Below the pieces are notes generated by a model. It saw nothing but the letters and a program-made list of their open reading frames with translations. It was not told the origin of the DNA and did no database searches. A stretch of 64,000 bases of DNA, taken from positions 26,320-90,319 of IMG/VR virus record IMGVR_UViG_3300024264_000015; one strand, 5' to 3'. Source of the stretch: a virus. Position 1 is the stretch's first letter, and every line of letters begins with the position of its first letter. Position numbers and translations under genes: made by a program. Shown here one piece after another: positions 25,926-34,516 of this stretch.

Positions 25926-28900
25926 TTATACCTCTATTGTTGTTCTTATGAACTTGTATGCCATTGTGTCTGCACTTGCTGGCGTTACTCTTAATCTTAC
26001 ATTACCTGCACTTACATCTGCGTCAAATGTTGCTTGTGCTCCATTGTCAAAGATAGACGCGTACTGTGTTAAGTATACATCTGACCCATCATGGAATAGG
26101 AAAATTTCTAATGCTTGATAATCTGAATCTGTTGTGTTTTTAATCTGTACTACATATTTAGCAGTTCTAAATACAGTAGTTGCAAAACTATCTAGTGTAA
26201 ATACTGTCGTTGCAGATGAACTTCCTGTACCAACATCCATACCAGCTACTTCGTCTATGTGAAGTTTTTGTGGTGGATTAGTGTCTTGAATACCTATGCT
26301 ACCTGCTACATTTACTTTATTAGATGTGCTTCCACCAAACCCTAAATCTCCTCCAAATGTAATACTTCCTGTCATTGTTTTACCACCAAGTGCTGCACTT
26401 GATAATTGTGTAGTTGTTATAGAGTTATTTGCAATCTCACTTGACCCAATAGCGTTTGCTGCTATTTTACTGGCGTCTATAGCATTGTCTTGAATTTTTG
26501 CAGTTGTTACTGAATTACCAGCTAATTGTGCTGTATTAATTAGACCATCTTGTATAAAGCTAACGCTATTTATTGCGTTTGCAGCTAGTTGTGTTGCTGT
26601 GATAGAAGCGTTTGGTATTTTTGCAGAAGTAATAGCATTATCAGCTATCTCTACTGCTGTTATTGTACCATTTGGTATTTTAGCACCTGATACAGAGTTA
26701 TCAGCTAATTTACCTACTGTTACTGCTCCTGTGCCTATTTGTTCTTCTGTTACTGCACCTGAAGCTATTTTGTTTACTGTTACGGAGTTAGAACCAAGTT
26801 TTGCTTCTGTTACAGAACCAGTTGATAAATGAATAGCATCTATACTTCCTGTTACTAACTCTGCTGAATCAACGGAGTTAGAAGCAATATGTCTGGCTAG
26901 TACAGCGTCTGTTGCTAGTTTAGTAGCATCTATTGAGTTGTCAGCCATATTGCCTGTAGCAATAGTATTGGCTGCTATTTTTCCTGTTGTGACCGAGGCG
27001 TCTGCTAGATGCTCGTTATCTATACTTCCTGCAACATAATGTTCTGAATTTATAACATCATCTGCTATTTTTGTGCCGTCTACTATGTCTGCGGCTAAAT
27101 GTATTCTGTCTATACTGCCTGATACGAGTTCTGAACTGTCTACAGAGTTTGCTGCTAAGTGTAATGCTCCTACAGAGCCAGTAATTAATTCTGAAGCTCC
27201 GACAGCATTTGCTGCTATCTTACTAGCGTCTACAGCATTTGTTCCTATTTTTGCACTTATTACTGCACCAGAAGCTAACTGTGTAGAGCCTACTGCTCCT
27301 CCAGCTATTTCTGCAGCTCCTACAGCATTGTCTGCTATATGAGAAGCATCAATAGACCCTGTTGATATTTTATTAGCATTTATTGCGTTATTTGCAATGT
27401 TTGGCCCTGTAATAGTTTCTGAGCCTACTTTGGCACCAGTGACTGCGTCATCTGCTAAGTGTATAGTATCAATGCTACCTGTCACTAATTCTGCTGAATC
27501 TACTGAGTTTGCTGCTAGTTCACTTGCTGTTATGCTTCCTGCGACTATCTTACTTGCATTTACTGTGTTGTTTGCAATCGCACTTGCTGTTCCTGTTAAG
27601 TTACCTGTAACGTTGCCTTCTACATTTGCTACTATAGTACCTGTTGTAATTGTTAGGTCACCTGTTGAAGCACCTGTAAATGTGCCTGTACCTACTTTAA
27701 ATTTATCTTCACTTTCATCAAATCCTATAAATGCGTTATTTGAATCTCCTCTTTCAATTACTATACCAGCGTCTCCATTTGGAGACCCTGTTGTACCTGT
27801 ACCTAATTCTAATAATGGGTCAGATATTGTAGTTGTAGTAGAGTTAACAGTCGTTGTTGTACCGTTTACTGTTAAGTTTCCTGAAAGTGTAACGTTTCCT
27901 GTGAATGTTTGACCACCTAATGCATCTGATTTAAGTTCAGAAGCTGATACTGCATTTGCTGATATTTCACTGTTACCAACTGCATTTGCGGCTATCTTTG
28001 CTCCTGTTACAGCATTGCCTGCTATATGTATTGCATCAATAGAGCCAGAGATTAATTCTGCGCTGTCTACTGAATTGTCTGCTAGTTCGCTTGAACCTAC
28101 AGCACCTGCATTGATGTGTCTTGCTAGTATTTGGTCTGTTGCAATTTTTGCTGAAGTAACTTGGTTAGCTGCAATATGTATTGTGTCAATACTACCAGTT
28201 GCTATTTCTGAACTATCTATTGAGTTTTCAGCTATATGTGTTACATCTATAACACCTGTACCTATTTTTGCAGCAGTGATTGAATTATCCCCTAAATGTA
28301 TAGTATCTATACTACCTGTTACTAACTCTGCTGAATCTACTGAGTTTGCTCCTAAGTGGTCTGCTGTTATTGTTGCTGTAGGTATGTGTCTTGCAACGAT
28401 TGAATTTTGTGCTATCTTAGTTCCGTCTACTGCGTTATCTGCAATATTGGCTAAGGCTATTGTATTGGCGGCTATTTTTGCGCCTGTTACTTGTAAGTTT
28501 CCTATATGTGCAGTATCTATACTACCATCTACTAAATGTTCTGAATCTATTGAGTCATCTGCAATTTTTGAGCCACTTACTGCATCCGCTCCTATTTTTC
28601 CACTAGTTACTGCTCCTGTACCTATTTTTGCTTCTGTTACTTGTGAAGCTCCAATATGTATAGTATCAATGCTACCTGATACAAGTTCAGAACTATCAAT
28701 AGAGTTTGCAGCTATTTGTGTAGAACCTACACTATTAATTCCTACATTGGAACTATTTACTATTGCTGTCCAACCCATGTTAGCGTGTGCTGAACATTGG
28801 TAATACAATATTTGAGGAGTAGTACTCGTAACGGCAATTTCTGTGTATGCACCTGAACTTCCTGCTGTTCCGTTATTTGTAACTCCTGTAGTATAAGCCG

Positions 28901-29801
28901 TTGTTTTATTGGCTTCTAAATAAAATCTGAAAGGATGGTTAGCGTTTGACGAGTCATCTTGCTTAAATTTATAGGTATTCCCAGGTTGTAATACTAATAC
29001 TGGAGACTCTTTGCTTTCGAACTTATATCCTAGAGTGCTACCATTTCCGTAGTCACCATGTGCGGAAGTTTTTGTAACAACCGTTACATCATATTCATAA
29101 GTTCCAAATTCTTGAATTGATTTTGCGTTCTTGTGTATTTCACTTGAAGTAACATTATCAGCAACTATTTTTGCTGTACTCACTGAATTTGTGCTTAGTT
29201 TTGCACCTGTTACTTGTAAAGCTCCAATATGTATAGTGTCAATACTACCTGTTATTAGTTCGCTAGAGTCTACTGAGTTTGCGCCAAGTTGTGTTGAAGT
29301 AATACTCCCATCAGCAATATGATGAGCAGTAACTGCATTTTGGGCAATCCTCGCTGTTGTTATTTGATTTTCAGCAATCTTGTCTGTAGTTACAGCATTA
29401 TCAGCTATCTGTAATGTTTCGATTGCGTTTGTTGCTATCTCTGAAGTGTCTACTGAGTTTGCAGCTATCTCGTTGGAAGTAACAGCGTTAGCAGCTATTT
29501 TGGCTGTTGTGACTTGTCCTGTTCCAAGGTGAATAGTATCAATAGAACCACTTACTAACTCACTTGAATCTACTGAGTTTGCAGATATACCTGCGTTTGT
29601 TACTGAGTTATCTCCTACACCTGTTACCGCACTAGCTTGTAGCTGTGCAGCTCCAACAGAGTTTGTAGCAAGTTCTGAGGTGGTAATAGCATTAACTGCT
29701 ATTTCAGAAGCACCAATAGCATTTGCAGCTATCTTTGATGCTACTACACTATTGTTTCCTATTGAATCTTGTTGTACTAAAAATTTACCGATTAGTGGCA
29801 T
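25926..29801 (-). CDS. Decapeptide-repeat fibre with embedded cupredoxin domain
   Basis: This 1291-aa fibre protein is built from 10-residue units of the type ANSVDSSELVSGSIDTIHIG and NAVTSxKIAx, which run from residue 20 to about 225, 350 to 630 and 790 to 1130. A non-repeat domain (residues 229-350) carries a type 1 copper site. A central part (about 640-770: GNVTLSGNLTVNGTTTTVN, then PLLELGTGT) and a C-terminal domain of about 150 residues (LHIDEVAGM, FRTAKYVVQIKN, then RLRVTPASADTMAYKFIRTTIEV) are fibre-head types common in marine phage structural proteins. The repeats should form a beta-helical stalk. ATG 29801 has GGAG about 10 nt upstream. Confidence 0.82.
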   Translation of the reverse strand: MPLIGKFLVQQDSIGNNSVVASKIAANAIGASEIAVNAITTSELATNSVGAAQLQASAVTGVGDNSVTNAGISANSVDSSELVSGSIDTIHLGTGQVTTAKIAANAVTSNEIAANSVDTSEIATNAIETLQIADNAVTTDKIAENQITTARIAQNAVTAHHIADGSITSTQLGANSVDSSELITGSIDTIHIGALQVTGAKLSTNSVSTAKIVADNVTSSEIHKNAKSIQEFGTYEYDVTVVTKTSAHGDYGNGSTLGYKFESKESPVLVLQPGNTYKFKQDDSSNANHPFRFYLEANKTTAYTTGVTNNGTAGSSGAYTEIAVTSTTPQILYYQCSAHANMGWTAIVNSSNVGINSVGSTQIAANSIDSSELVSGSIDTIHIGASQVTEAKIGTGAVTSGKIGADAVSGSKIADDSIDSEHLVDGSIDTAHIGNLQVTGAKIAANTIALANIADNAVDGTKIAQNSIVARHIPTATITADHLGANSVDSAELVTGSIDTIHLGDNSITAAKIGTGVIDVTHIAENSIDSSEIATGSIDTIHIAANQVTSAKIATDQILARHINAGAVGSSELADNSVDSAELISGSIDAIHIAGNAVTGAKIAANAVGNSEISANAVSASELKSDALGGQTFTGNVTLSGNLTVNGTTTTVNSTTTTISDPLLELGTGTTGSPNGDAGIVIERGDSNNAFIGFDESEDKFKVGTGTFTGASTGDLTITTGTIVANVEGNVTGNLTGTASAIANNTVNASKIVAGSITASELAANSVDSAELVTGSIDTIHLADDAVTGAKVGSETITGPNIANNAINANKISTGSIDASHIADNAVGAAEIAGGAVGSTQLASGAVISAKIGTNAVDASKIAANAVGASELITGSVGALHLAANSVDSSELVSGSIDRIHLAADIVDGTKIADDVINSEHYVAGSIDNEHLADASVTTGKIAANTIATGNMADNSIDATKLATDAVLARHIASNSVDSAELVTGSIDAIHLSTGSVTEAKLGSNSVTVNKIASGAVTEEQIGTGAVTVGKLADNSVSGAKIPNGTITAVEIADNAITSAKIPNASITATQLAANAINSVSFIQDGLINTAQLAGNSVTTAKIQDNAIDASKIAANAIGSSEIANNSITTTQLSSAALGGKTMTGSITFGGDLGFGGSTSNKVNVAGSIGIQDTNPPQKLHIDEVAGMDVGTGSSSATTVFTLDSFATTVFRTAKYVVQIKNTTDSDYQALEIFLFHDGSDVYLTQYASIFDNGAQATFDADVSAGNVRLRVTPASADTMAYKFIRTTIEV
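28752..29117 (-). other. Cupredoxin-like domain with type 1 copper ligands
   Basis: Residues 229-350 of the 1291-aa fibre interrupt the decapeptide array. They contain VLQPGNTYKFKQD, then NHPFRFYLE with H289, and ILYYQCSAHANMGWTAIV with C336, H339 and M342. H to C spacing is 47 residues, as in plastocyanin, and C-x2-H-x2-M matches the amicyanin ligand loop. The strand pattern fits a blue-copper Greek-key fold. Whether copper is bound is not shown by sequence alone. Confidence 0.75.
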
Positions 29802-29802
29802 T

Positions 29803-30135
29803 TTATGTTTGCTCCAAATAAGATAGAACTACGTCTATCGAGCTTGACGTGTTTGACTGTACTTTAATTGCATCACCAGCTTCTAATACTACTTTTGCGT
29901 CTCCACCAATTGGTGCGAGTGTTGAACCTGCTGGTATTTCTATTCCATGAACTATACTGATGTGATTAGTTGTACTTGCGTCATAAAATTGAGCAGTAGC
30001 ATTTATATCTGCGCCGCCAACATTACATAGATATAAACCTATAATCGTTGTTGTTGTTGAACTAGGACAAGTGTATACTGTAGATAAACTTGTTCCTATG
30101 TCATTTCCTGTTGCTGTTTTAAATGCTGATGCCAT
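29803..30135 (-). CDS. Virion structural protein, 110 aa
   Basis: I recognise the general type: a small beta-rich protein beginning MASAFKTATGNDIGTSLSTVYTCPS, with TIIGLYLCNVGG, INATAQFYDASTTNHISI, IPAGSTLAPIGGDAKVVLEAGDAI and VVLSYLE. This pattern, a short jelly-roll-like domain with a conserved IPxGSxL and LxxGDxIxV, is found in phage tail and decoration proteins. Two Cys are present, probably not paired in a cytoplasmic phage protein. It lies 1 bp from the decapeptide fibre start and belongs to the same operon. Exact role unknown. Confidence 0.7.
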   Translation of the reverse strand: MASAFKTATGNDIGTSLSTVYTCPSSTTTTIIGLYLCNVGGADINATAQFYDASTTNHISIVHGIEIPAGSTLAPIGGDAKVVLEAGDAIKVQSNTSSSIDVVLSYLEQT

Positions 30136-30139
30136 AATC

Positions 30140-30349
30140 TTATCCTAATGCTATCGAGAAAGCTACTAGGTCATCTGTTGTTAATGCTCCTGGTACATGA
30201 CTGGCTATAGTTATTATTGAGCCGTCTGCTTTCTTTGTATAAATCTTTTGGTCAGCCACATTCATAGCAAGTTCATGTGTTTGTAAATCGCTTGACTGTG
30301 GCACAGATAATGCTGTTTCTGACCTTTTTGGTTTAATAACGTGAGACAT
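30140..30349 (-). CDS. Small fibre-adaptor protein, 69 aa
   Basis: This 69-aa protein has the same start motif as the 547-aa fibre upstream: VIKPKRSETALSVPQSSDLQ followed by ELAMNVADQKIYTKKADGSI, that is, an IKxKRS..A..P....L...ELA..... unit. Such a module occurs at the N-terminus of phage fibre and tail-adaptor proteins and probably anchors the protein to the virion. Here it is almost the whole protein, so it may be a trimer adaptor or a truncated fibre. ATG 30349 follows the previous gene with a 2-bp gap. Confidence 0.65.
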   Translation of the reverse strand: MSHVIKPKRSETALSVPQSSDLQTHELAMNVADQKIYTKKADGSIITIASHVPGALTTDDLVAFSIALG

Positions 30350-30351
30350 TC

Positions 30352-31995
30352 TTAGAAAGTACCTCCGTCTAATGTGTTAGTCCATGTTATTGTTCCGTTG
30401 TTTCCTACTTGTAATACTTGTCCTACAGAGTGTGTAGAGTCGTATGTTCCGATTGATAAAGAAGCAAAAGAGCTACCACCATTTGCACCATATAATAGTG
30501 TACCTTCTGGTAGTGCGCTTACTCCTTTTAATCTTGCTGTGTCTGAATTAAGTTCTATTGTAGTATTATCTACATTTACAGATAATGTATTTCCTGATTT
30601 TGCTAAACCGTTTCCTGCTGTAACACTACCAGCTCCTGAGAACTGTGTAAATGTTAAACTATCTGTACCAATGGAAGCTGAGCCAGTTATGTTTGAAAGT
30701 ACAAAACCTGCATCTGCATCACTACCTTCTTCAACAAATGTAAACATACCACCAGTAACTTCTGCTGCACTGTCTGCATCTGTTGTTCTTGTAAGAACGT
30801 ATGGGTTTCCAACATCACCTACTGTTGTTACAGAGTAGATACCGTTTTGTTTTCCGTCTGTCTGTGCTTTTACAAGTACTCTGTCTCCAGATGTTAAGTT
30901 AGTGCTATCTATAGAAACCGCACCATTACCACTTGCTGTAAGTGTTGCACCGACGCCACTAGTACCATTATTATAAGTTGTATTTAAATTACTCTGTGAG
31001 CCAACTCTTACTGAATCTTTGATATCTAGTGCTTGTTTTACAGAATCAACATATGCTTTAGTTGTAGCATCAGTTGCTTGTGCTGGAGTACCAATATTAG
31101 TTATTTTGTTACCGCCCATATCAACTGTTTGTGAGCCTGCGACTGTTAAGCCACCATCAAAGTCAGCTGATTGTGTGAATGTTGCTGTACCAGTAACTGT
31201 TACTGTATCTCCTGAATTATCTCCAAGAATAACATTACCGTCTGCTTTTAACTGTCCGTCTACTTCTAAGTTTGAAGAGAAAGTCGCATTATTAGTTACT
31301 GCTAATGTACCTGCGATTGCTGTATTACCTTCTCCGCTTGTTACTGTGAATTTGTCTGTGTTAATTGTTAAGTTACCAGCAGCTGATATAGCTCCATTAG
31401 AAGATAAAGAATTAACTGTTGCAGAACTTGATACATCTAAAGTACCATTTAAATCTACGTTCTTGCCAAGTTCAATTTCTTCACTACCGTTTGTGGTAAT
31501 TAATTTAATATAAGAAGTACCGCCTTCATTAATATCTAACGCTGCTGCATTATCATCTAAGATAGTGATTGAGTTAGATTGTGAGGCTAAAGATAAAGTA
31601 CCTCCATGAGTGACTGTTACTGTACCAGCTGCATTTAATCCTAATGCTCCTGCTGATGAAATTGTTATGTCGCCACTTGTTACTGTTTTTAAAGTAAGTG
31701 CTGAAGCTGAAGTTGCTAATGTATTGTTAGCACCTGTAATTGCTGTAGCCCCAGTAAGTATTCTATCTATTTTACTATCTGAGCCAACAATAACTGCTGA
31801 GTTAGCTGTTAAAGTCCCATGTGCATGGTCGAGCATTGCAACATACAAATCTCCACCGATTGTTGTTACTGCTGAACTACTAGGGTGACCTATAAATAGC
31901 TTTTGCGAATTAGAAGAATACGCTAACTCACCAGCACCTAACGAGGTAGGAGCAGCGGTGGAACTACTTCTTTTGATTTTAATGGTTTGTGCCAT
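30352..31995 (-). CDS. Tail fibre protein, 547 aa
   Basis: This long beta-structured fibre starts with an adaptor motif (AQTIKIKRSSSTAAPTSLG then GELAYSSNSQKLFIG), followed by repeated short beta strands (TGTLDVSSSATV, TLAVTNNATFSSNLEVDGQ) as in trimeric beta-helix stalks. TNIGTPAQATDATTKAYVDS (near residue 310) is the collagen-like trimerisation/knob segment commonly preceding C-terminal fibre domains. The last part has LTSGDRVLVKAQTDGKQNGI and TWTNTLDGGTF. It would bind the host surface or connect to a receptor-binding tip. The N-terminal motif is shared with the 69-aa protein downstream. Confidence 0.85.
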   Translation of the reverse strand: MAQTIKIKRSSSTAAPTSLGAGELAYSSNSQKLFIGHPSSSAVTTIGGDLYVAMLDHAHGTLTANSAVIVGSDSKIDRILTGATAITGANNTLATSASALTLKTVTSGDITISSAGALGLNAAGTVTVTHGGTLSLASQSNSITILDDNAAALDINEGGTSYIKLITTNGSEEIELGKNVDLNGTLDVSSSATVNSLSSNGAISAAGNLTINTDKFTVTSGEGNTAIAGTLAVTNNATFSSNLEVDGQLKADGNVILGDNSGDTVTVTGTATFTQSADFDGGLTVAGSQTVDMGGNKITNIGTPAQATDATTKAYVDSVKQALDIKDSVRVGSQSNLNTTYNNGTSGVGATLTASGNGAVSIDSTNLTSGDRVLVKAQTDGKQNGIYSVTTVGDVGNPYVLTRTTDADSAAEVTGGMFTFVEEGSDADAGFVLSNITGSASIGTDSLTFTQFSGAGSVTAGNGLAKSGNTLSVNVDNTTIELNSDTARLKGVSALPEGTLLYGANGGSSFASLSIGTYDSTHSVGQVLQVGNNGTITWTNTLDGGTF

Positions 31996-32015
31996 GATTA
32001 TTTCCTATCGAGCTA

Positions 32016-32396
32016 TTAAAAGCTCCCTGCGTCTACCGTGTCTGAGTCGGCTGAATTGTTACCTATCATTATAGGGACAAATTCAAAGTTTCCACTCGAT
32101 GTTTCACGGTAAATCTTTAACTGATTATCATCAGTATCATAAAATAAATCTCCTTCAGCCAAGTCTGTTGTACTTGATGTAGGAGCTGTTGTTGAGACAA
32201 AGAATTGATTTGCTAGAAAGTTAAGTGCACCTTCTACAGTCGTTTCACTTGCCAGTGTACCTACAGGATTAGAGAGACTAATTCCTGCAGCGTCATCAGC
32301 TGTACCAGCAATTGCGTTAGATATTGTTAGAGTTGTACTTTGAGATGTAGCACTGATGCTTGTATTATTAGGAGTAATAGTTATCGTTGTTGCCAT
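32016..32396 (-). CDS. Fibre-associated structural protein, 126 aa
   Basis: This 126-aa protein is Ser/Thr-rich with beta strands (TITITPNNTSISATSQSTT) and a C-terminal WxxxDxQ-like segment LAEGDLFYDTDDNQLKIYRE, the short sandwich that occurs at the end of many phage fibre and tail proteins. It has no catalytic signature. It lies directly after the BppU-like gene (1-bp overlap) in the fibre operon that starts at the promoter at 32.78 kb. Role unknown; probably part of the tail-tip or fibre connection. Confidence 0.65.
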   Translation of the reverse strand: MATTITITPNNTSISATSQSTTLTISNAIAGTADDAAGISLSNPVGTLASETTVEGALNFLANQFFVSTTAPTSSTTDLAEGDLFYDTDDNQLKIYRETSSGNFEFVPIMIGNNSADSDTVDAGSF

Positions 32397-32734
32397 TATC
32401 TTGTTACATTTGGTGTAACTCTTGCTACACCCTCGATTAATCTAGTCATGCTTGAGGCTGATGAATTGAATAATTCTAAATCATAGTAATACTTTCCTGC
32501 CGCAACGTTTGCTGTTACAGTATAAGGCAAAGCCATTTTTATAGTTCCATTGGCGGAGTCTATAACTGTACAGGTAAATGTTGCTGAGAGAGTATTTGAA
32601 GTAGGAGTAGGTCTTAATTGTGCAGTTGCGGTGTGATTTGATAAGTTTATTGGTTCGCCATCTTGGGCAAGACTGAGCGACAAAGCGAAATCTGCGCCCT
32701 GGTCGATAACTATATCATATTTTCCTGCTGCCAT
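32396..32734 (-). CDS. Small baseplate/tail beta-sandwich protein (BppU-N-like)
   Basis: This 112-aa protein has the layout IVIDQGADFALSLSLAQDG, then INLSNHTATAQLRP, TCTVIDSANGTIKMAL, VAAGKYYYDLEL and VARVTPNVTR. That pattern, a strand-rich Ig-like domain with an IDQGADF start, is widespread at the head of phage fibre operons and resembles the N-terminal domain of baseplate upper proteins. It is the first gene after promoter P3 (-10 at 32756-32761), with ATG 32734 about 20 nt beyond the -10 box and AGGAG at about 32743. A fibre-attachment role is likely but inferred. Confidence 0.72.
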   Translation of the reverse strand: MAAGKYDIVIDQGADFALSLSLAQDGEPINLSNHTATAQLRPTPTSNTLSATFTCTVIDSANGTIKMALPYTVTANVAAGKYYYDLELFNSSASSMTRLIEGVARVTPNVTR

Positions 32735-32755
32735 ATTTGTACTCCTATATGCTAA

Positions 32756-32784
32756 ATTATATCAAAAACTTGAGGTGGTGTCAA
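32756..32784 (-). promoter_or_regulatory. Sigma70-type promoter P3 (TTGACA-N17-TATAAT)
   Basis: On the minus strand TTGACA lies at 32784-32779 and TATAAT at 32761-32756 with a 17-bp spacer. The upstream part reads TACCCCTCAAAAATAGTTC, closely matching the promoter at 57.77 kb over about 25 bases and the one at 8.92 kb over AAAAATAGTTC. It lies in the gap between the 61-aa gene and the BppU-like gene and splits the fibre genes from the tail-tip genes. Confidence 0.88.
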
Positions 32785-32813
32785 GAACTATTTTTGAGGG
32801 GTATATGCTTAAC

Positions 32814-32999
32814 CTACGAGTTTGGGAATTTATCTTTGACGGCCTTTCTAGCTAGATAAAATTGTCCAGTTTTTGCTGCGTCACCAAACTTGCCATCATC
32901 TATATCGTGGTATAGTAAATCCAATTGCTCTCTTAGCATTGTATAGTATTTTGCTCTTTGTTGTGCTGGAGTGTCCCCTTTACTTAAATTTATATTCAT
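32814..32999 (-). CDS. Unknown small protein, 61 aa
   Basis: I do not recognise this protein. It is a charged helical 61-aa product (INLSKGDTPAQQRAKYYTML then LDLLYHDIDDGKFGDAAKTG) ending VKDKFPNS. It overlaps the upstream gene by 4 bp (ATGA) and is the last gene before promoter P3, so it ends the tail-tip transcript. Helical content and position suggest a small tail-assembly chaperone or regulator, but nothing in the sequence proves it. Confidence 0.65.
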   Translation of the reverse strand: MNINLSKGDTPAQQRAKYYTMLREQLDLLYHDIDDGKFGDAAKTGQFYLARKAVKDKFPNS

Positions 33000-33415
33000 T
33001 GTCCGTACCTCTTTACATTTACTGTTGTTCCACTATGTTGTTTATAATGGAGTTTTTTAAATTTTATTACGTATTGCCCTGGTTCTTGTATTGTTAATGT
33101 TAGGGTAGTATCTGACATAACTCCCATAGATTCGCCATCTTTAAATACTTCTGTACCTACTGGAACTCCAGTTACATTAACTACTTCGTCTATTGCAGGT
33201 GTAGTTGTAGAAAAAGTAAAATCAAATATTGATTTCTCTACTAAAGCAGTTGCGTCACTATTTAAATGAAAATCACCATCGGGTAAATTTTCAGATTCTA
33301 AGGCAACGTGACTGTTTCCTAAATCTGATTGTGCACTTTTTATTGCATCATTTATTAGTCCTGTAGTAGACCACACTATTTCTTTATTACTATTATAAAA
33401 TATATTATATATCAT
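32996..33415 (-). CDS. Unknown tail-region protein, 139 aa
   Basis: I do not recognise this protein. The start ATG 33415 forms an ATGA overlap with the previous stop; a longer frame from 33466 would lie inside the previous gene. The N-terminal part (MIYNIFYNSNKEIVWSTTG) is followed by an acidic stretch and a C-terminal beta domain (GVPVGTEVFKDGESMGV, SDTTLTLTIQEPGQYVIKF) with an Ig-like pattern, similar to small phage tail-fibre chaperones or tail-tip beta domains. It completes the run of three MANR paralogues upstream. Confidence 0.6.
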   Translation of the reverse strand: MIYNIFYNSNKEIVWSTTGLINDAIKSAQSDLGNSHVALESENLPDGDFHLNSDATALVEKSIFDFTFSTTTPAIDEVVNVTGVPVGTEVFKDGESMGVMSDTTLTLTIQEPGQYVIKFKKLHYKQHSGTTVNVKRYGQ

Positions 33416-34032
33416 AAACTTTCTCCGTTTAAAAAATTCTCTGCTGTAAATATTATACAACTCCAAAAATAACGAGCATTAGTATTAACAGAACCAGCTG
33501 ACATAAACCCAGTACCTGCATTTGGGTTAAAATCATCATCATGATACTGGCCCACGCTGTTGTGTAATACTATAGTGTTATTTGTTGTGCTACTTACTTG
33601 TAATCCGCTATACGCCCCCATACCTGGAAATACTACTTCATCTCCATCTTCGTCTCCTTCTTCAGTACGCTCACTCAAATCAATATTATAACTAAAAGGA
33701 GGGTAAGTTTCAGTTGCTACTCCACTGCTGATTTGATTAAAAGTACACCATCTGACTGCAAAACAAGGTACATAACCTAAATTATGTGTTATTGTAGTTG
33801 TATGTTGATTATAAGTAACATTATTATAAGTAAAACTAATTTGTGTTCCGTTATATGTTTGAACATTTGGGACTAATATTCCTTGTGAAGCAGAATGTAC
33901 AATAAGACTTTCTGCAGCTCTTGAATCAAATCCTAAAGGTTGATTAGAATTTGTTACATCTTGTCCTGCCCTAGAAACAAATAGACCATAATCTGTACTT
34001 CCTCTTTTTCCTAATAATACTCTATTTGCCAT
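33412..34032 (-). CDS. MANR-family tail-tip protein, paralogue C
   Basis: This 206-aa protein opens with MANRVLLGKRGSTDYGLFVS then RAGQDVTNSNQPLGF, the same first 25-30 residues as the two genes upstream. The rest differs: VQTYNGTQISFTYNNVTYNQ, NLGYVPCFAVRWCTF, acidic RTEEGDEDGDEVVFPG and aromatic RYFWSCIIFTAENF. The shared start is probably a virion attachment module, and the variable part could be a receptor-contact domain. Its start overlaps the previous stop by 1 bp and its stop overlaps the next start (ATGA). Confidence 0.7.
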   Translation of the reverse strand: MANRVLLGKRGSTDYGLFVSRAGQDVTNSNQPLGFDSRAAESLIVHSASQGILVPNVQTYNGTQISFTYNNVTYNQHTTTITHNLGYVPCFAVRWCTFNQISSGVATETYPPFSYNIDLSERTEEGDEDGDEVVFPGMGAYSGLQVSSTTNNTIVLHNSVGQYHDDDFNPNAGTGFMSAGSVNTNARYFWSCIIFTAENFLNGESL

Positions 34033-34514
34033 TAGAATATCGCCAAGTTTGAGTATCTAGGTACTACAAATGATTTTACATTTACAGATAGAGTTCCTGT
34101 ATTTTCTATGCTTATTGTTTCTAAAGACTCACTTACACTGAAATCATACGATAGTGCACCAGATGCAGAACTATATGTTGTTGGGGCTAAAAGTCCGAAA
34201 CCTATAAAACCAAAATCAATTCCAAAATCTATACTACTTAAATCTAAAGTTGCTGTACTTCCTGCACTAACAGTAGTGGTGACTGTAGTAGTGGTTCCTC
34301 CTCCTACTACAGGTATAGGAGCAAGTTGGTACATAGATATTATTCTTCCTAAACTAGTTCCTACCCCGTTGTCAGTATTAAATATTAATTCATCTGCCGT
34401 ACAAGTGGTTACATCTTTCCCAGGTCTTGATATGTATAATCCATACCCAGGACTTCCAGCACTATGTCCGTGATTGCTATTTATATTTTTTCCTAATATT
34501 AATCTATTTGCCAT
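34032..34514 (-). CDS. MANR-family tail-tip protein, paralogue B
   Basis: This 160-aa protein begins MANRLILGKNINSNHGHSAG then PGYGLYISRPGKDVTTCTAD, sharing the MANRxxLG...YGLxxSRxGxDVT module with its neighbours but with an insertion of about 10 residues. The body is Thr-rich beta structure (GGGTTTTVTTTVSAGST, LDLSSIDFGIDFGFIGFGLL) and ends LSVNVKSFVVPRYSNLAIF. It is the shortest of the three paralogues. Attachment or tip function is inferred from the shared module and its place after the J-type host-specificity gene. Confidence 0.7.
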   Translation of the reverse strand: MANRLILGKNINSNHGHSAGSPGYGLYISRPGKDVTTCTADELIFNTDNGVGTSLGRIISMYQLAPIPVVGGGTTTTVTTTVSAGSTATLDLSSIDFGIDFGFIGFGLLAPTTYSSASGALSYDFSVSESLETISIENTGTLSVNVKSFVVPRYSNLAIF

Positions 34515-34516
34515 AA

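Noticed and set aside
26296-28803. Plus-strand frames (up to 262 aa) opposite the decapeptide fibre gene
   Set aside because: Composition is Ala/Ser/Pro/Ile-rich shadow of the repeat unit; no SD or independent protein-like content.
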